The position numbers and the translations under genes were made by a program. A stretch of DNA of 64,000 nucleotides from Phaeoceros laevis. Its lineage: Eukaryota; Anthocerotophyta; Anthocerotopsida; Notothyladales. Positions 21,975 to 31,529 of the stretch are shown one piece after another (the stretch's first letter is position 1; every line of letters begins with the position of its first letter). Under the pieces are notes generated by a model, which saw nothing but the letters and a program-made list of their open reading frames with translations, did no database searches and was not told the DNA's origin. The stretch covers positions 1 to 64,000 of the forward strand of contig JBNGIQ010008255.1 in the NCBI GenBank assembly GCA_049999765.1. Direction: 5' to 3'.

Positions 21975-22373
21975 TGTGTCAAACCTATGCGTAATGAACA
22001 TATCCACCATTCTTTTGTTTGTAAACCCTATGGCGCGGTCAATGGCTGTGTAGTCCTGTCTGCCCAGGATATTTGCGTTGGCGCCAGCGTTGAGAAGAAT
22101 CCCCATGATTTTTTATGATGGCGTGGTGTAGGGATTCGGTGCTGTTCCGTTTGACTAGCTTCGACACGCTACTAGTCTTCTCGGAGCTCTCTGCTTCACC
22201 TTCTATCAGGAATCGAATGATAGCTATCTGCTGGTGCTGAACTGCCTAGTGGAGAGGAACCTCGTGTCCCCGGGGTTTTGCCCCATACACGTCCCTGTGC
22301 AGGAGCCGTAGGATGGCCATGTGCCCTTTCTTGTAGCACGTTTTGAGCAGGTTAGGCTGGTCATTGGTAGTGA
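21975..22373 (-). pseudogene. Ankyrin-repeat gene relic
   Basis: The minus strand reads LLKTCYKKGHMAILRLLHRDV, then VPLH-stop-AVQHQQIAIIRFLIEGE, then ESLHHAIIKNH, a frame break, and LLNAGANANILGRQDYTAIDRAIG..KRMVDMFI. The H-x-A-I, L-L-x-x-G-A-N-x-N and D-x-T-A-I-D-x-A patterns are ankyrin repeats. At least one stop (near 22,249) and one frame break make it non-functional. The parent gene is not in this window. Confidence 0.8.
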
Positions 22374-22624
22374 AGTTGGTCTTCAGTGGCTAATTTGTGA
22401 CACCTAGTTGATTTCTCCCTCTCCTACAGATTGAGCAAGAGAATCTGGGAGTCCCTGTGATGTCTTGCTATTGTCTTGCACTTGTGCCGCTCGAGACTGA
22501 ACCCACTGGTTTGGGGTGAGATCTGCCTTTCTTCTTTTGCTCCGCTGTTTGTCCTGTTCAAGCTCCAGCCCACGCTGCAGGAAGCTTTAGAGATCCACTT
22601 TTGCATTAGGGAGACTCAAACATT

Positions 22625-22845
22625 CACCCGTCGGCGCCTCCGACGGGATGGACTTTGCACCCCTTCGCGAAATAGCCGGCATGGCTGGCGAAAAGCTCTA
22701 CCCGGCCGCGTCGACGGACGGGCGTTCGCGCGACGGGTAGGCGGGTACTCCCCGCACGGGGTACCTCGCACGGTGCCCCGTCCGGGCTCGACAGGTTACC
22801 CCGTCGAGAGCCCTTGGGGTGCCCCGTCGAGGCCGACGGGGTGAT
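22625..22845. repeat. GC-rich island of CGACGGG / CCCGTCG repeats
   Basis: The short motif CGACGGG and its complement occur about ten times in 220 bp in both orientations, including the palindrome CCCGTCGGCGCCTCCGACGGG-like arms at 22,628-22,648 and a closing CCCCGTCGAGGCCGACGGGG. Base composition is far above the flanks. This arrangement resembles subterminal repeats of CACTA-type DNA transposons. No transposase or target-site duplication was identified. Confidence 0.55.
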
Positions 22846-22888
22846 GTTTTAGTCCCCCTATTTTATTGTTCATTGCAATAAAATAATA

Positions 22889-22938
22889 TCCACCCATCCA
22901 TCCATCCAGTCCACCCGTCCCTCCACCCATCCATCCAA
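22889..22938. repeat. (CCAT)n / (CCAC)n simple repeat
   Basis: Runs of CCATCCATCCATCCA with CCACCC interruptions, next to the GC-rich island. Confidence 0.9.
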
Positions 22939-23737
22939 TAGTAGTGACTTCGTTCTGTAAGCCGCAATTTGCTTGCTAACGTGGACTAGTCTCCGTAGGC
23001 CAATATGTAGTCCAAGTCGTTTAGGTCATAGTGAAGTCCAAGTCATCTAGTGATCCTGATTAGAATTGCACAGCTCTTGAAGGCGTTGAATTCCCTAGAA
23101 CGTGCGTGGCAGCCTGAAAGCACATGCCTCACGAAGTAAGGAGATCATTTGGTACTCTCGGGAGTCGCATAGGCTACCACGATAAGGATTTGTTCCGAGC
23201 TTAAGGTAAGAGGCGGACTTAGGGCCTTAGGGCAAGGACCACTTCGAAAGAGCTAGAAGAGAACAATGCCTCCAGAGACGAACATGTTTGTTGTTCTAAC
23301 ATGGACTTGTAGCAAATTCCTAGTGATAAATTTCAGAGAGCGCTTTATAGGGGTGTGTAATTCTCTGTATACATCTCCTCTCCTGTTCTACATGGACTTG
23401 TAGCAAACTCCTAAAAACTCTTGAGCCACTCTTAATCAAGTACACTAGTACCATATTGGTATCAATATAAGTGTGTATTGGTTTTGGAATTCTACATACA
23501 AAAATCGTTCTAAAAGGGTTGTATGCCTAATGCTAATGGTAAGGATATGACTAAATTAAGTACTTTGACTTAAGAATATGGCTATTGGTTTCCTATATCC
23601 ATAGAGCCCTTTCATATTCAATATGAATAAGACTAATGATTTATCATATCCATTGGCCTTTCATATTCTTAAAAATATTTTAAGACCCTTGGCATTTGTG
23701 AGAGATTCACTCCTAGGCGTTTATAAAAGGAGTCATG
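22939..23737. other. AT-rich intergenic stretch
   Basis: No gene. From about 23,330 the composition is markedly AT-rich compared with neighbours. TTTATAAAAGG at 23,720-23,730 could be a distal TATA element, but the conserved one nearer the F-box gene is better supported. Confidence 0.6.
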
Positions 23738-23804
23738 CTAATCAATATTCAAGGCTGGATTTGATTTCTGGGTACCAACTCAAGTCACATATAGCTAAGC
23801 TAGC

Positions 23805-23813
23805 TATATATAA
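23805..23813 (+). promoter_or_regulatory. TATA box of F-box gene 2
   Basis: TATATATAA lies about 100 bp before the ATG, in a block conserved with the promoter of the first F-box gene (TAGCTATATAT..CATGAC). Confidence 0.6.
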
Positions 23814-23906
23814 TCATGACCTGATGTCCCTTGTATTTCCTTTAGCAACCAGTACTATACATGCTACAATAGGTACCGGTACTCTAGTAGTAGTAGTAAG
23901 GTGATC

Positions 23907-25220
23907 ATGGTGTTCAGCCGACTCCACATGGGAATCGAAAACCCCACCCAGTTTTATGAACCGGCTGCCATGGATATCGAGATTTATCTGTGCAGGCCTA
24001 ACTTAGAGGGCTCGGAGGAGGATATCCAAGGTGGCTTCCAACCGGAAGGGCCAGCTAGCGCTTTCAACGTTAACGTGGTTTCAAGTGGCGTATGGGAGCA
24101 CTTGCCGGAGGAGTTGGTGGAACGCCTTTTGTTGCTCCTGCCAATCGACAGCCAAGTGCGTTTCCGGTCGGTCAGCACACGCTGGCTGGACCTGCTGTCC
24201 TCACCGAGCTTCTTGAGGAAGAGTGCTTCCCTCCGCCCGCTTCCACTATGCTGCACCAAACTGTCAATCCGGCAGCCATGGTTTGCCGCCCGTACGGGTG
24301 GCTCAGGCTGCTTTCTGGATTTGTCACATTTGCCGCCACGATTTGGAAGGTCTGGGGCAAATTTCATGCTGGTACAAGACGGTTTAATTTTGTTGGGCAA
24401 CAAGTGGAGCTGGAGGTTCATTGAGGCATATGCTACTACTTCACATGCCAAGTATTGCGTCGCAAATCCGCTCGATACCAAAGCATGGCGGGAGCTGCCT
24501 CCCATCAGCTTAGAGCGAGCTCGAGGCTCAATCGCCGAAGCGCAGATGGAAGTGGCACCCGATTGCAGCAGCTTCCTTGTCTTCTTTCGAATTGAGGTGC
24601 GACCGTTCGAGCCATGTTTTGAGTTCACTTTGATTGTGTATTCCTCGATCACGGACTCTTGGGAACCCGACCCTCACAAGTGGCAAGGAGTTCGTTCCTG
24701 CTGCAGCTGGCTAGTCACGAAAGGTATTCTCTACCTACACGACCACAGGGATGACACCTTGCGTTTGGTTAACATGGAGAATGGCCACATTCTGAAAGTT
24801 GCTCACATGGCAACCTTCACAACACTCCGTTCGTATGACCTCTTGGTCCACAAGGGAGACGCTTATGCAGCAAGCGAGGAACGTACTAATTGGAAGTTGG
24901 AAGGAACGACGTGGGAGTTGATAGCTGAGATGCCCGCCTCTTTGCTAACCCTTGCTAATCCAGTGCATCAGAAAGATTTGAAATACATGTTCAGAAACAG
25001 TAGCCGAGAAGGCGATTATATTTGTTTGGGCTTCTTCCTCATGGAGAGGGAGAGGTGGCAGATGATTGCCTTTCATATCCCCAACGCTACTTGGCATGCT
25101 TATCCGGAGATACCTGGTTCGGAGTATCGTGGTTGGCAAACCCACACGAACTTTCCGATGATCCCCATGGATGCGAATGCTAAAGATATCGATAGTGATG
25201 AGGAGAGTGGGGTGATATAG
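23907..25220 (+). CDS. F-box protein (copy 2)
   Basis: An uninterrupted 437-residue frame from ATG 23,907. The F-box is at about residues 60-106 (VWEHLPEELVERLLLLLP...VRFRSVSTRW) and should dock on SKP1. The C-terminal part repeats W-rich short strands of the kelch/FBA type and matches copy 1 throughout, with small insertions (for example EAYATTSHAK) and an acidic end (DIDSDEES) that copy 1 lacks. It shows no lesions, so both duplicates may be active with diverged substrates. ATG 23,970 (MDIEIYL) is an alternative start. Confidence 0.88.
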   Translation: MVFSRLHMGIENPTQFYEPAAMDIEIYLCRPNLEGSEEDIQGGFQPEGPASAFNVNVVSSGVWEHLPEELVERLLLLLPIDSQVRFRSVSTRWLDLLSSPSFLRKSASLRPLPLCCTKLSIRQPWFAARTGGSGCFLDLSHLPPRFGRSGANFMLVQDGLILLGNKWSWRFIEAYATTSHAKYCVANPLDTKAWRELPPISLERARGSIAEAQMEVAPDCSSFLVFFRIEVRPFEPCFEFTLIVYSSITDSWEPDPHKWQGVRSCCSWLVTKGILYLHDHRDDTLRLVNMENGHILKVAHMATFTTLRSYDLLVHKGDAYAASEERTNWKLEGTTWELIAEMPASLLTLANPVHQKDLKYMFRNSSREGDYICLGFFLMERERWQMIAFHIPNATWHAYPEIPGSEYRGWQTHTNFPMIPMDANAKDIDSDEESGVI

Positions 25221-26053
25221 CGCCAATCTTCGGATGATCCACTCGAAACCACCTTGCACTGCCAAGTATACATATGGTAACATCAGAGGGCAACAACCTG
25301 AACATGTGTGGTGTTTGGCCTGACTCTTAGGCTCAAGGTTTTGGGAACCACTTGGCAGCAATGTTGCACTTGACCTCTCTCCTTTTAGGTGTAGTCACTC
25401 TTGATGGCTCAAGGTTTTGGTCTAGCACCTTGTCTAAAAGGTTGCACTTGGGCACTTGAGTCCTTCAACTTTGCGTCTAGTTGCTCTTTATACTCTCTTC
25501 TGAAGACAATCGCCAGAACATCTTCATATTTTGTACCATCTTTATGTCTCAGTCCAGTTGTAGGTCGACTCCTTTATAGCGATTAGTGCTGATTCATTTC
25601 CTCGACGATACCAGCGCTACCAATGTTTCACAGCCATTCCATCCCGCAGAAAAAGGATCAGCAGACTGCTGCTCTGATGCTCCACCTGTCACATCCAGCG
25701 GAGACACCTCATCTGCTTCAGGGGCTCTAAGTAAGCGAGTCTCGCTTCTCGCCAGCTATGCTCACTGATTACCCACGCTTCCCACTGCGATCCATTGGTC
25801 ATCTCTCTTTCCACATGTCCACCAACCAGTCCCCATCTGCCAAGCCCCTGCACGGCCCGGAACTTTTGCAGGCAGCATGCTCTGTGCCGGCCTTTGTACA
25901 TCATCGACTCTCATCTTCCAATAGAAAGCCTCTACCAAAAGTGGGGCCTTCCTCATAATGCAGCCTCGGGTACTAGAGCCCGCAGCAGTGAGGTCGGGGA
26001 GCACGCCGTCTCCTTCATGTTCTTCCTCCCGAGGTGTTCCTCTCCCCCCAGCC

Positions 26054-26833
26054 ATGGCACAGCTAGCCTACTCCATCTCCCTGCCCAGAGCCGACGCCCG
26101 CGAGCTGGAGCTGGACCAGGACGCGGAGTGGTGCACCCTGGAGAGCCCTGACAGCCCGCCCCGACGCATCCGCTTCCACGACTACAACGAGATCTACGCC
26201 ATTCCAGGCCTCTACGAGCGGCTCTTCCACGACCACCTCCAGTGCCGCTCACCACAAGTCATCCGGGAGCTCCTGGAGGGGGCGCTGCAGCAGCAGGGCG
26301 CATCGCCCCAACAGCTGCGGGTCCTGGACGTCGGCGCCGGGAACGGCATTGTCGGAGAGCAGCTCCACGGCCTTGGGGCAAGGCATATCGTGGGGGTGGA
26401 CATCATGCCCGAAGCCCGAGCCGCAGCCCTGCGCGACCGCCCGGGGATCTACAACGAATACCTAGTGCTGGATCTGACGGACCCCACGCCCGAGCAAGAC
26501 GCCTCTCTGCGTTCCGCCTCCTTCAACGCCATCACCTGCGTCGCCGCGCTGGGCTTCGGGGACATGCCGCCACAGGCCCTGGCCCGCGCCTTGGAGTATG
26601 TCACCACCGGGGGCTACGTTGCCTTGACACTCAAGAACCGCTTCCTCGAGGACTCCGGCTTCAACCTCCTTCTCCGAGCACTCCTGCGGGACAAAGTGTT
26701 CTCCCCGCTCATGCGCCGGACCTACTGCCATCGCCTCTCCGTGGCAGGCGACCCTCTGCAGTACCACGCCATCGTCGCCGAGAAGAGAGGCCCGATCCCA
26801 GCAGAGCTGCTCCGCCAGTTTCAAGTTCTCTGA
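26054..26833 (+). CDS. Class I SAM-dependent methyltransferase
   Basis: An intronless 259-residue protein. Motif I is LDVGAGNG (residues 91-98), followed by GVDIMPEA (about 114-121) whose acidic residue should bind the SAM ribose, the post-motif segment VLDLTDPTP, and a motif-IV-like NAITCVAALGFGDMPPQAL. The N-terminal block RIRFHDYNEIYAIPGLYERLF is typical of bacterial-style enzymes of this group. The substrate is unknown. The gene is strikingly GC-rich, with G or C at most third codon positions, and lacks introns, unlike its neighbours. The frame is open from ATG 25,958, which would add a low-complexity 32-residue leader; I prefer 26,054. The gene converges on the PPR gene and ends only 50 bp from that gene's stop. 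Confidence 0.85.
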   Translation: MAQLAYSISLPRADARELELDQDAEWCTLESPDSPPRRIRFHDYNEIYAIPGLYERLFHDHLQCRSPQVIRELLEGALQQQGASPQQLRVLDVGAGNGIVGEQLHGLGARHIVGVDIMPEARAAALRDRPGIYNEYLVLDLTDPTPEQDASLRSASFNAITCVAALGFGDMPPQALARALEYVTTGGYVALTLKNRFLEDSGFNLLLRALLRDKVFSPLMRRTYCHRLSVAGDPLQYHAIVAEKRGPIPAELLRQFQVL

Positions 26834-26883
26834 GCCTAGCTAGAATAGCATCTAGGGCCAAGCCGAGTCTTTGCCCTAAAAAG

Positions 26884-29800
26884 TTAGTAGGAACCCCTCA
26901 CCGTTTTCGCTAGGTGGAAAAGACCAGCGTCAGCATAGATGTGGGACATGAGGACCTGTACAGCTGCATCCTCAGGCTGTAGACGCATTGCACAGTTGAA
27001 GACTTTTTCAGCCAACTCGACTTTGCCATGAGTCCGACAAGCACCCAGTACGCACACCCAAATTGTAAGATCAGGCTGCATAGGCATTTTGGATAATAAA
27101 GCCTCCAGTTCTGTAAAGCATCCTGCGCGTCCGAACATGTCTACCATGCTGACATAATGCTCCATGTCTGGTGTTAGGCCATGGTCTCTCATCATAGATT
27201 CGAAGTACTCAACACCTTCACCCACCAGGCCAGCATGACTGCAAGCAGATAGCAGTGAGCAGAACGTAACTGCATCAGGACTCACCCCTGCCGACAGCAT
27301 TTTATGGTAACACTGCAGGCTGGAGGCAGAGGCTCCTTGCCTAGCATAGCTTGCAATCAAAGTGTTCCACGAGACCACGTCGCCCTCTGGGAGTCCATCG
27401 AACACAGCCTGAGCATCCACCATGCTTGCACAGCTCCCGTATGCAGTTATAAGAGTGTTTCCCAGCAGAGGAGTGATTTCTCTTCCATCAACGACAAAGG
27501 TCTGGTGAAGCCGCCTTAGCGTGTACAGGCTTCCTGTACTGCTGCACGCTTGCAGCAGCCGGACAAAAGTGATCTCATCCGGATTCACGCCTTCCTGTTG
27601 CATTTCTCTGTAGAGCTGCAAGGCTTGCTCTCCCTCATCCTGCTCAGCATAAACACTGAGCATTGCAGTCCATGTTACCACATCCCGGTGAGGCAATTTG
27701 TCAAAAACATTGCGCGCATCCAGAATGCTCCAACACTTCCCATACGTACTGATCAGTCTGCTGCCAACGAAAACATCTGAGTCGTAGCCCTTACTGCAAA
27801 CCTGTGCGTGGATTGCCCTCCCCTGTTTCAGAGAGTTCACTTTCGCGGATTTCCCATCCAGCATATGCAAGGCATCTTCTTTCTCCGCCAAAATGCTACA
27901 TGCTTGAAGAGCGCTGACAAAGGTACGGTTGTCTGGACTCAGGTGCTCCTCTTGCATTTGGTTGAAAAGCTGCAAAGTCTTTTCTGCTTGGCCCTGTCCA
28001 ACATATGCTTCAAGTAGTGCATTCCATGACACCACATTACGGGGCAACCCATCAAAAACGTCTTGTGCATCAGCAAGGCTCCCACAGCTCCCGTACACAT
28101 GAACCAGAGTGCTACCAACAAACACATCTGACAAACTGCTGGTCATCACAGAATCAGCATGTAATGCCTTTACTTTCTCCAAGGACTTTGCTTTCCTGGA
28201 TACTCCATCGATAACCACACCTTTTTCCTTCAGAGCCAGCATGCCACATGCCTGCAGTGCACTCACAAACGTCCAAGCATCTGGACTTAAACCTTCCTCC
28301 CGTATTTGTTCGTACAGCTGCAGAGCCTGTTCCGCCTGTTGGTGCTCAACACATACCGCAATCATCCCAGTCCATGCAATGCAATCACGTTGGACCAATC
28401 GGTCAAACACATTCTGCGCATCCACAAAGCTTCCGCACTTCCCATACATATTGACGAGGGTGTTACCAACGTACACATCGGAATCATAGCCCTTTCTCCA
28501 AGCATCGGCATGTATGGTCTTCCCACGGTCCAATGACTTTGTTTTCGTCTGTGGCCCATCCACAACCACATATTCCTTCTCAGCGAGCATGCCAAGTGCT
28601 TGAACAACAGTGACAAAGGTCCTATCATTCGGACTCACGCTCTCCACCAGCATTTGTTCATAGAGCCTTACAACCTCGTCCGCTCCGCCATTGTCAATAT
28701 ATGCCATCAGGATTGTATTCCACAACACCACATTCCGACTAAACAGACCATTAAACCAATTCCATGCATCAGCAATGCTCCCACACTTTCCGTAGGTACT
28801 TACTAGGCTGCAACCAATGAAGATATCAGTCTGGTATCCCTTCCTCAAAACTTCAGCATGTATCGCCTTTGCCAATCCCAGAGACCGTGCTTTGATGGTC
28901 TTGCCGTCCACAGCGACATCTGCTTCGCTTTCCGACCAAATGCCACATGCTTGGACCACAGTGACAAAACTTCGAACTGTCGGGCTGAGACCTTCCTCTT
29001 GCATTCTGTTGTACAGCTGTAGAACCTTCTCTCCATGGCCCTGGTCAGCATATGCAGCTAGGATTGCGTTCCAAGTCACAACATCCGCCTGGGACAACTC
29101 ATCAAACAGATTCTGAGCAACCACAAGGTTCCCACACTTCCCATGTACAGATACAAGGGTATTAAGGGTCCAATCATCTGGAGTGACTCCTTCCTCCCGC
29201 ATGTCATCATACAGCTGTAAAGCCTGGCCTATTTCACCCTGCTGGGCATATACTGTGAGCATCGCATTCCAGGAAACGACATCTCGCTGCACTAGTTTAT
29301 CAAACACATCCCTTGCATCCACAATGCTCCCACACTTACCATACATACCAACCAAAGTGTTACTCAGGAACACATGCGCATTATAGCCCTTCCTCTCAGC
29401 ATCAGCATGGATTGCCTTCCCCAATTCCAGACACTTTACTTTGGTTGGTCGCCCGTCCACCAAAATGGCCTCTTCTTTGCCTGCAAGCAAGCTGCAAACC
29501 TGAACTGCATTGACCAATGTGCGATGGTTTGGAGTCACACCTTCCTCAAGCATTTGTTCATAGAGCTGCAGACTCTTGTCTGCTTGGCCCTCTTCAACAT
29601 ATGCTGCAATAATCACGTTCCAGGACACCACGTCATGCTGGGCTAAACCATCGAACACATTTTGCGCGTTCACAATGCTCCCACACTTCCGGTACACAGT
29701 AACAAGGGTGCTAGCAACAAAAACATCTGAGAAGTAACCATTTCTGAGGGTATCAGCAGTTATGGCCTGCACGTAGTCCAGAGACTTTACCTTGGTGACT

Positions 29801-30666
29801 TGCCCATTTACCACAGTGCTATCCTCCTTTTCTGCAAGCATCCCGCATGCCTGGAGGACGCTCACAAACGTTCGACTATTTGGATTGACACCTCCCTCCC
29901 GCATTTGTTCGTAGAGGTGCAATGCCTTCTCTGGTAGCCCATGCTCAACAAAAGCTGCCACCATAGCATTCCATGAAACCACATCACGCTGGAACAGCTC
30001 ATCAAACACCCTCTGGGCATCCATGATGCTCCCACACTTCCCATACATATTAACTAAAGCATTACCTACATACAAGTCAGACAAACACCCATACTGCCGA
30101 GTTTCTTCATGAATCCGCTTGCCTGCTTCCAAACTAGCTATGCTGCCACAAGCTTTGAGTAGGCTGACGAAGGTGTACCCGTTTGGCTGCACGCCTTCTT
30201 CTTGCATCAACTGATACATCCGCAGCGCGTCTTGGCCTTGCCCAGCATTGGCATACCCAGAAATAACAGCTGTCCAGGAAAAAGCACTCCTGGCAGGCAA
30301 CTTGCCAAATAACTGGAGTGCATCTTCAAGTCCACCGCATTTCACGAATGTGTCCATCATATGTTCAGCAAGGAAACTGGTGCACTCTAACCCATGCTGG
30401 TCAATATGGGCACAAATTCGCTTAGCTCTATTCAGGTCCTTGCTCTTGGTGCACACCTTCAAAAGGGACATATACCTGCCCACAGAAAGGCCGCTTCCCT
30501 GCTGGTGTATGCGCCGAAGGGAATTTTCCAGCTCTCCATCCCTGCACAGGTTTGGATTTTCCCCACTTGGTACAGTAGAGCGAACAGGGGAATTCCCGTG
30601 TAAATCTTCCTGGCCACGTTCGCCGGTTCTCTGGCATAGTAAAGACACACGATCAGGAATCTCCAC
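26884..30666 (-). CDS. Giant PLS-class PPR protein, truncated E type
   Basis: A single open frame of about 1,260 residues of P-L-S triplets; such proteins bind organellar RNA in a sequence-specific way. Five or six triplets carry an extra 16-residue block inside the L motif (consensus V-D-G-x-x-T-K-V-K-S-L), placed between L-A-E-K-E and the helix G-K-A-I-H-A-D. One triplet has lost its L motif in frame: near 29,168 GVTPDDWT runs straight into LNTLVSVHGKCG. The E domain breaks off at LAKTVRGSY-stop. The paralogue at 57.7-62.0 kb continues for about 50 residues with a PG box. No deaminase follows. GTGAGG at the break could be a splice donor, but no downstream exon was found. The frame opens with GTG after a TGA; the first ATG is 30,471. 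A 5' exon joined at an acceptor such as TATGCCAG near 30,637 is likely. Confidence 0.85.
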   Translation of the reverse strand: MEIPDRVSLLCQRTGERGQEDLHGNSPVRSTVPSGENPNLCRDGELENSLRRIHQQGSGLSVGRYMSLLKVCTKSKDLNRAKRICAHIDQHGLECTSFLAEHMMDTFVKCGGLEDALQLFGKLPARSAFSWTAVISGYANAGQGQDALRMYQLMQEEGVQPNGYTFVSLLKACGSIASLEAGKRIHEETRQYGCLSDLYVGNALVNMYGKCGSIMDAQRVFDELFQRDVVSWNAMVAAFVEHGLPEKALHLYEQMREGGVNPNSRTFVSVLQACGMLAEKEDSTVVNGQVTKVKSLDYVQAITADTLRNGYFSDVFVASTLVTVYRKCGSIVNAQNVFDGLAQHDVVSWNVIIAAYVEEGQADKSLQLYEQMLEEGVTPNHRTLVNAVQVCSLLAGKEEAILVDGRPTKVKCLELGKAIHADAERKGYNAHVFLSNTLVGMYGKCGSIVDARDVFDKLVQRDVVSWNAMLTVYAQQGEIGQALQLYDDMREEGVTPDDWTLNTLVSVHGKCGNLVVAQNLFDELSQADVVTWNAILAAYADQGHGEKVLQLYNRMQEEGLSPTVRSFVTVVQACGIWSESEADVAVDGKTIKARSLGLAKAIHAEVLRKGYQTDIFIGCSLVSTYGKCGSIADAWNWFNGLFSRNVVLWNTILMAYIDNGGADEVVRLYEQMLVESVSPNDRTFVTVVQALGMLAEKEYVVVDGPQTKTKSLDRGKTIHADAWRKGYDSDVYVGNTLVNMYGKCGSFVDAQNVFDRLVQRDCIAWTGMIAVCVEHQQAEQALQLYEQIREEGLSPDAWTFVSALQACGMLALKEKGVVIDGVSRKAKSLEKVKALHADSVMTSSLSDVFVGSTLVHVYGSCGSLADAQDVFDGLPRNVVSWNALLEAYVGQGQAEKTLQLFNQMQEEHLSPDNRTFVSALQACSILAEKEDALHMLDGKSAKVNSLKQGRAIHAQVCSKGYDSDVFVGSRLISTYGKCWSILDARNVFDKLPHRDVVTWTAMLSVYAEQDEGEQALQLYREMQQEGVNPDEITFVRLLQACSSTGSLYTLRRLHQTFVVDGREITPLLGNTLITAYGSCASMVDAQAVFDGLPEGDVVSWNTLIASYARQGASASSLQCYHKMLSAGVSPDAVTFCSLLSACSHAGLVGEGVEYFESMMRDHGLTPDMEHYVSMVDMFGRAGCFTELEALLSKMPMQPDLTIWVCVLGACRTHGKVELAEKVFNCAMRLQPEDAAVQVLMSHIYADAGLFHLAKTVRGSY

Positions 30667-31529
30667 TCAAAGCAGCAGCAACATTGATGCTCTCTAAGTA
30701 GTATGTCTGAAGGTCCTGCCTTGACCTGCCTGTAACTCCGCCACTCTCCAGGGTATCTAACGAAATGCTCCGCATGCCGGTTTTCCTTCCCGCCCCCAGA
30801 GTGTATACGCAGCCCCTTGTCCACCTGGTCGGAGATTTCAGCATCCAGTCGACAAGACCATGCCCGCGAAGACTCTTGCCCGATGCCATCGTGTAGCTGT
30901 GATCCGCACTCGTTAGCCGAGCATCCGTTCAGTGCTGATGGATAGACTTCCACGGATTGTGTTGTCGGAAAAATCGTGCCTTGCACGACCCGTTTTCCCA
31001 CCAAACCGAGCGGTTTGTAACGAAACCGTCTTGCAGCTGCTTCAGTATCTGGTAAAATTTGCCACAAAAGGATCTGGTCCTCCTGCTTGGTGAGGCAATT
31101 CCAGCTGAAAAGACTAGTTGGGCAGGGACAAAACGCCAGCCCAACCATGTTATGATACAAATGACGACCGCAATGCGATACGGTCACCCAAGCTGGAGAG
31201 GGGTCGAGCGAGAGTCTGGCGGACCAGCACCATTACCATTTGGCGACTGTGGTGTGAATGGGGCATTTTATTGCAGAGAGATGCTAACTACGCAGACTTT
31301 TGACAGAGATCAACGGGCAATTCCTTCTGCACTCGCTAATGCTGGGCGTGGTTTGGGGGAGAACCGCGACCGGGCAGGGTTGTTGGGGAATGGAGAGTCC
31401 ACAAGACTGGATTTGACTTCGATAAGTCCAGGAGGTGCAATTTTTGCGACCGATGTGGGACTCCAGCATTTGTAACATGTCCCATCCTTTGCCACCTTGA
31501 GGTTTCTAGATTTCTGACAGTGCTTGCAG
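30667..31529. other. Shared upstream region of two divergent PPR genes
   Basis: About 860 bp separates the two PPR frames, which point away from each other. It should contain both promoters and probably a short 5' exon for each gene. The plus-strand PPR frame stays open back to about 31,343 without an ATG. No TATA box stood out. Confidence 0.55.

Larger units (their letters stand above)
23738..25650 (+). repeat. Segmental duplicate, copy 2 (F-box block)
   Basis: Homologous to 5,677-7,615 through promoter, coding region and 3' flank. The pair lies 18 kb apart in the same orientation, with unrelated genes between. Confidence 0.75.

Noticed and set aside
30459-31187. 242-codon minus-strand frame overlapping the start of the 26.9-30.7 kb PPR gene
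   Set aside because: It overlaps the PPR N-terminus in another frame, has no recognisable domain, and its later half merely re-reads PPR coding sequence. It looks like a chance frame.
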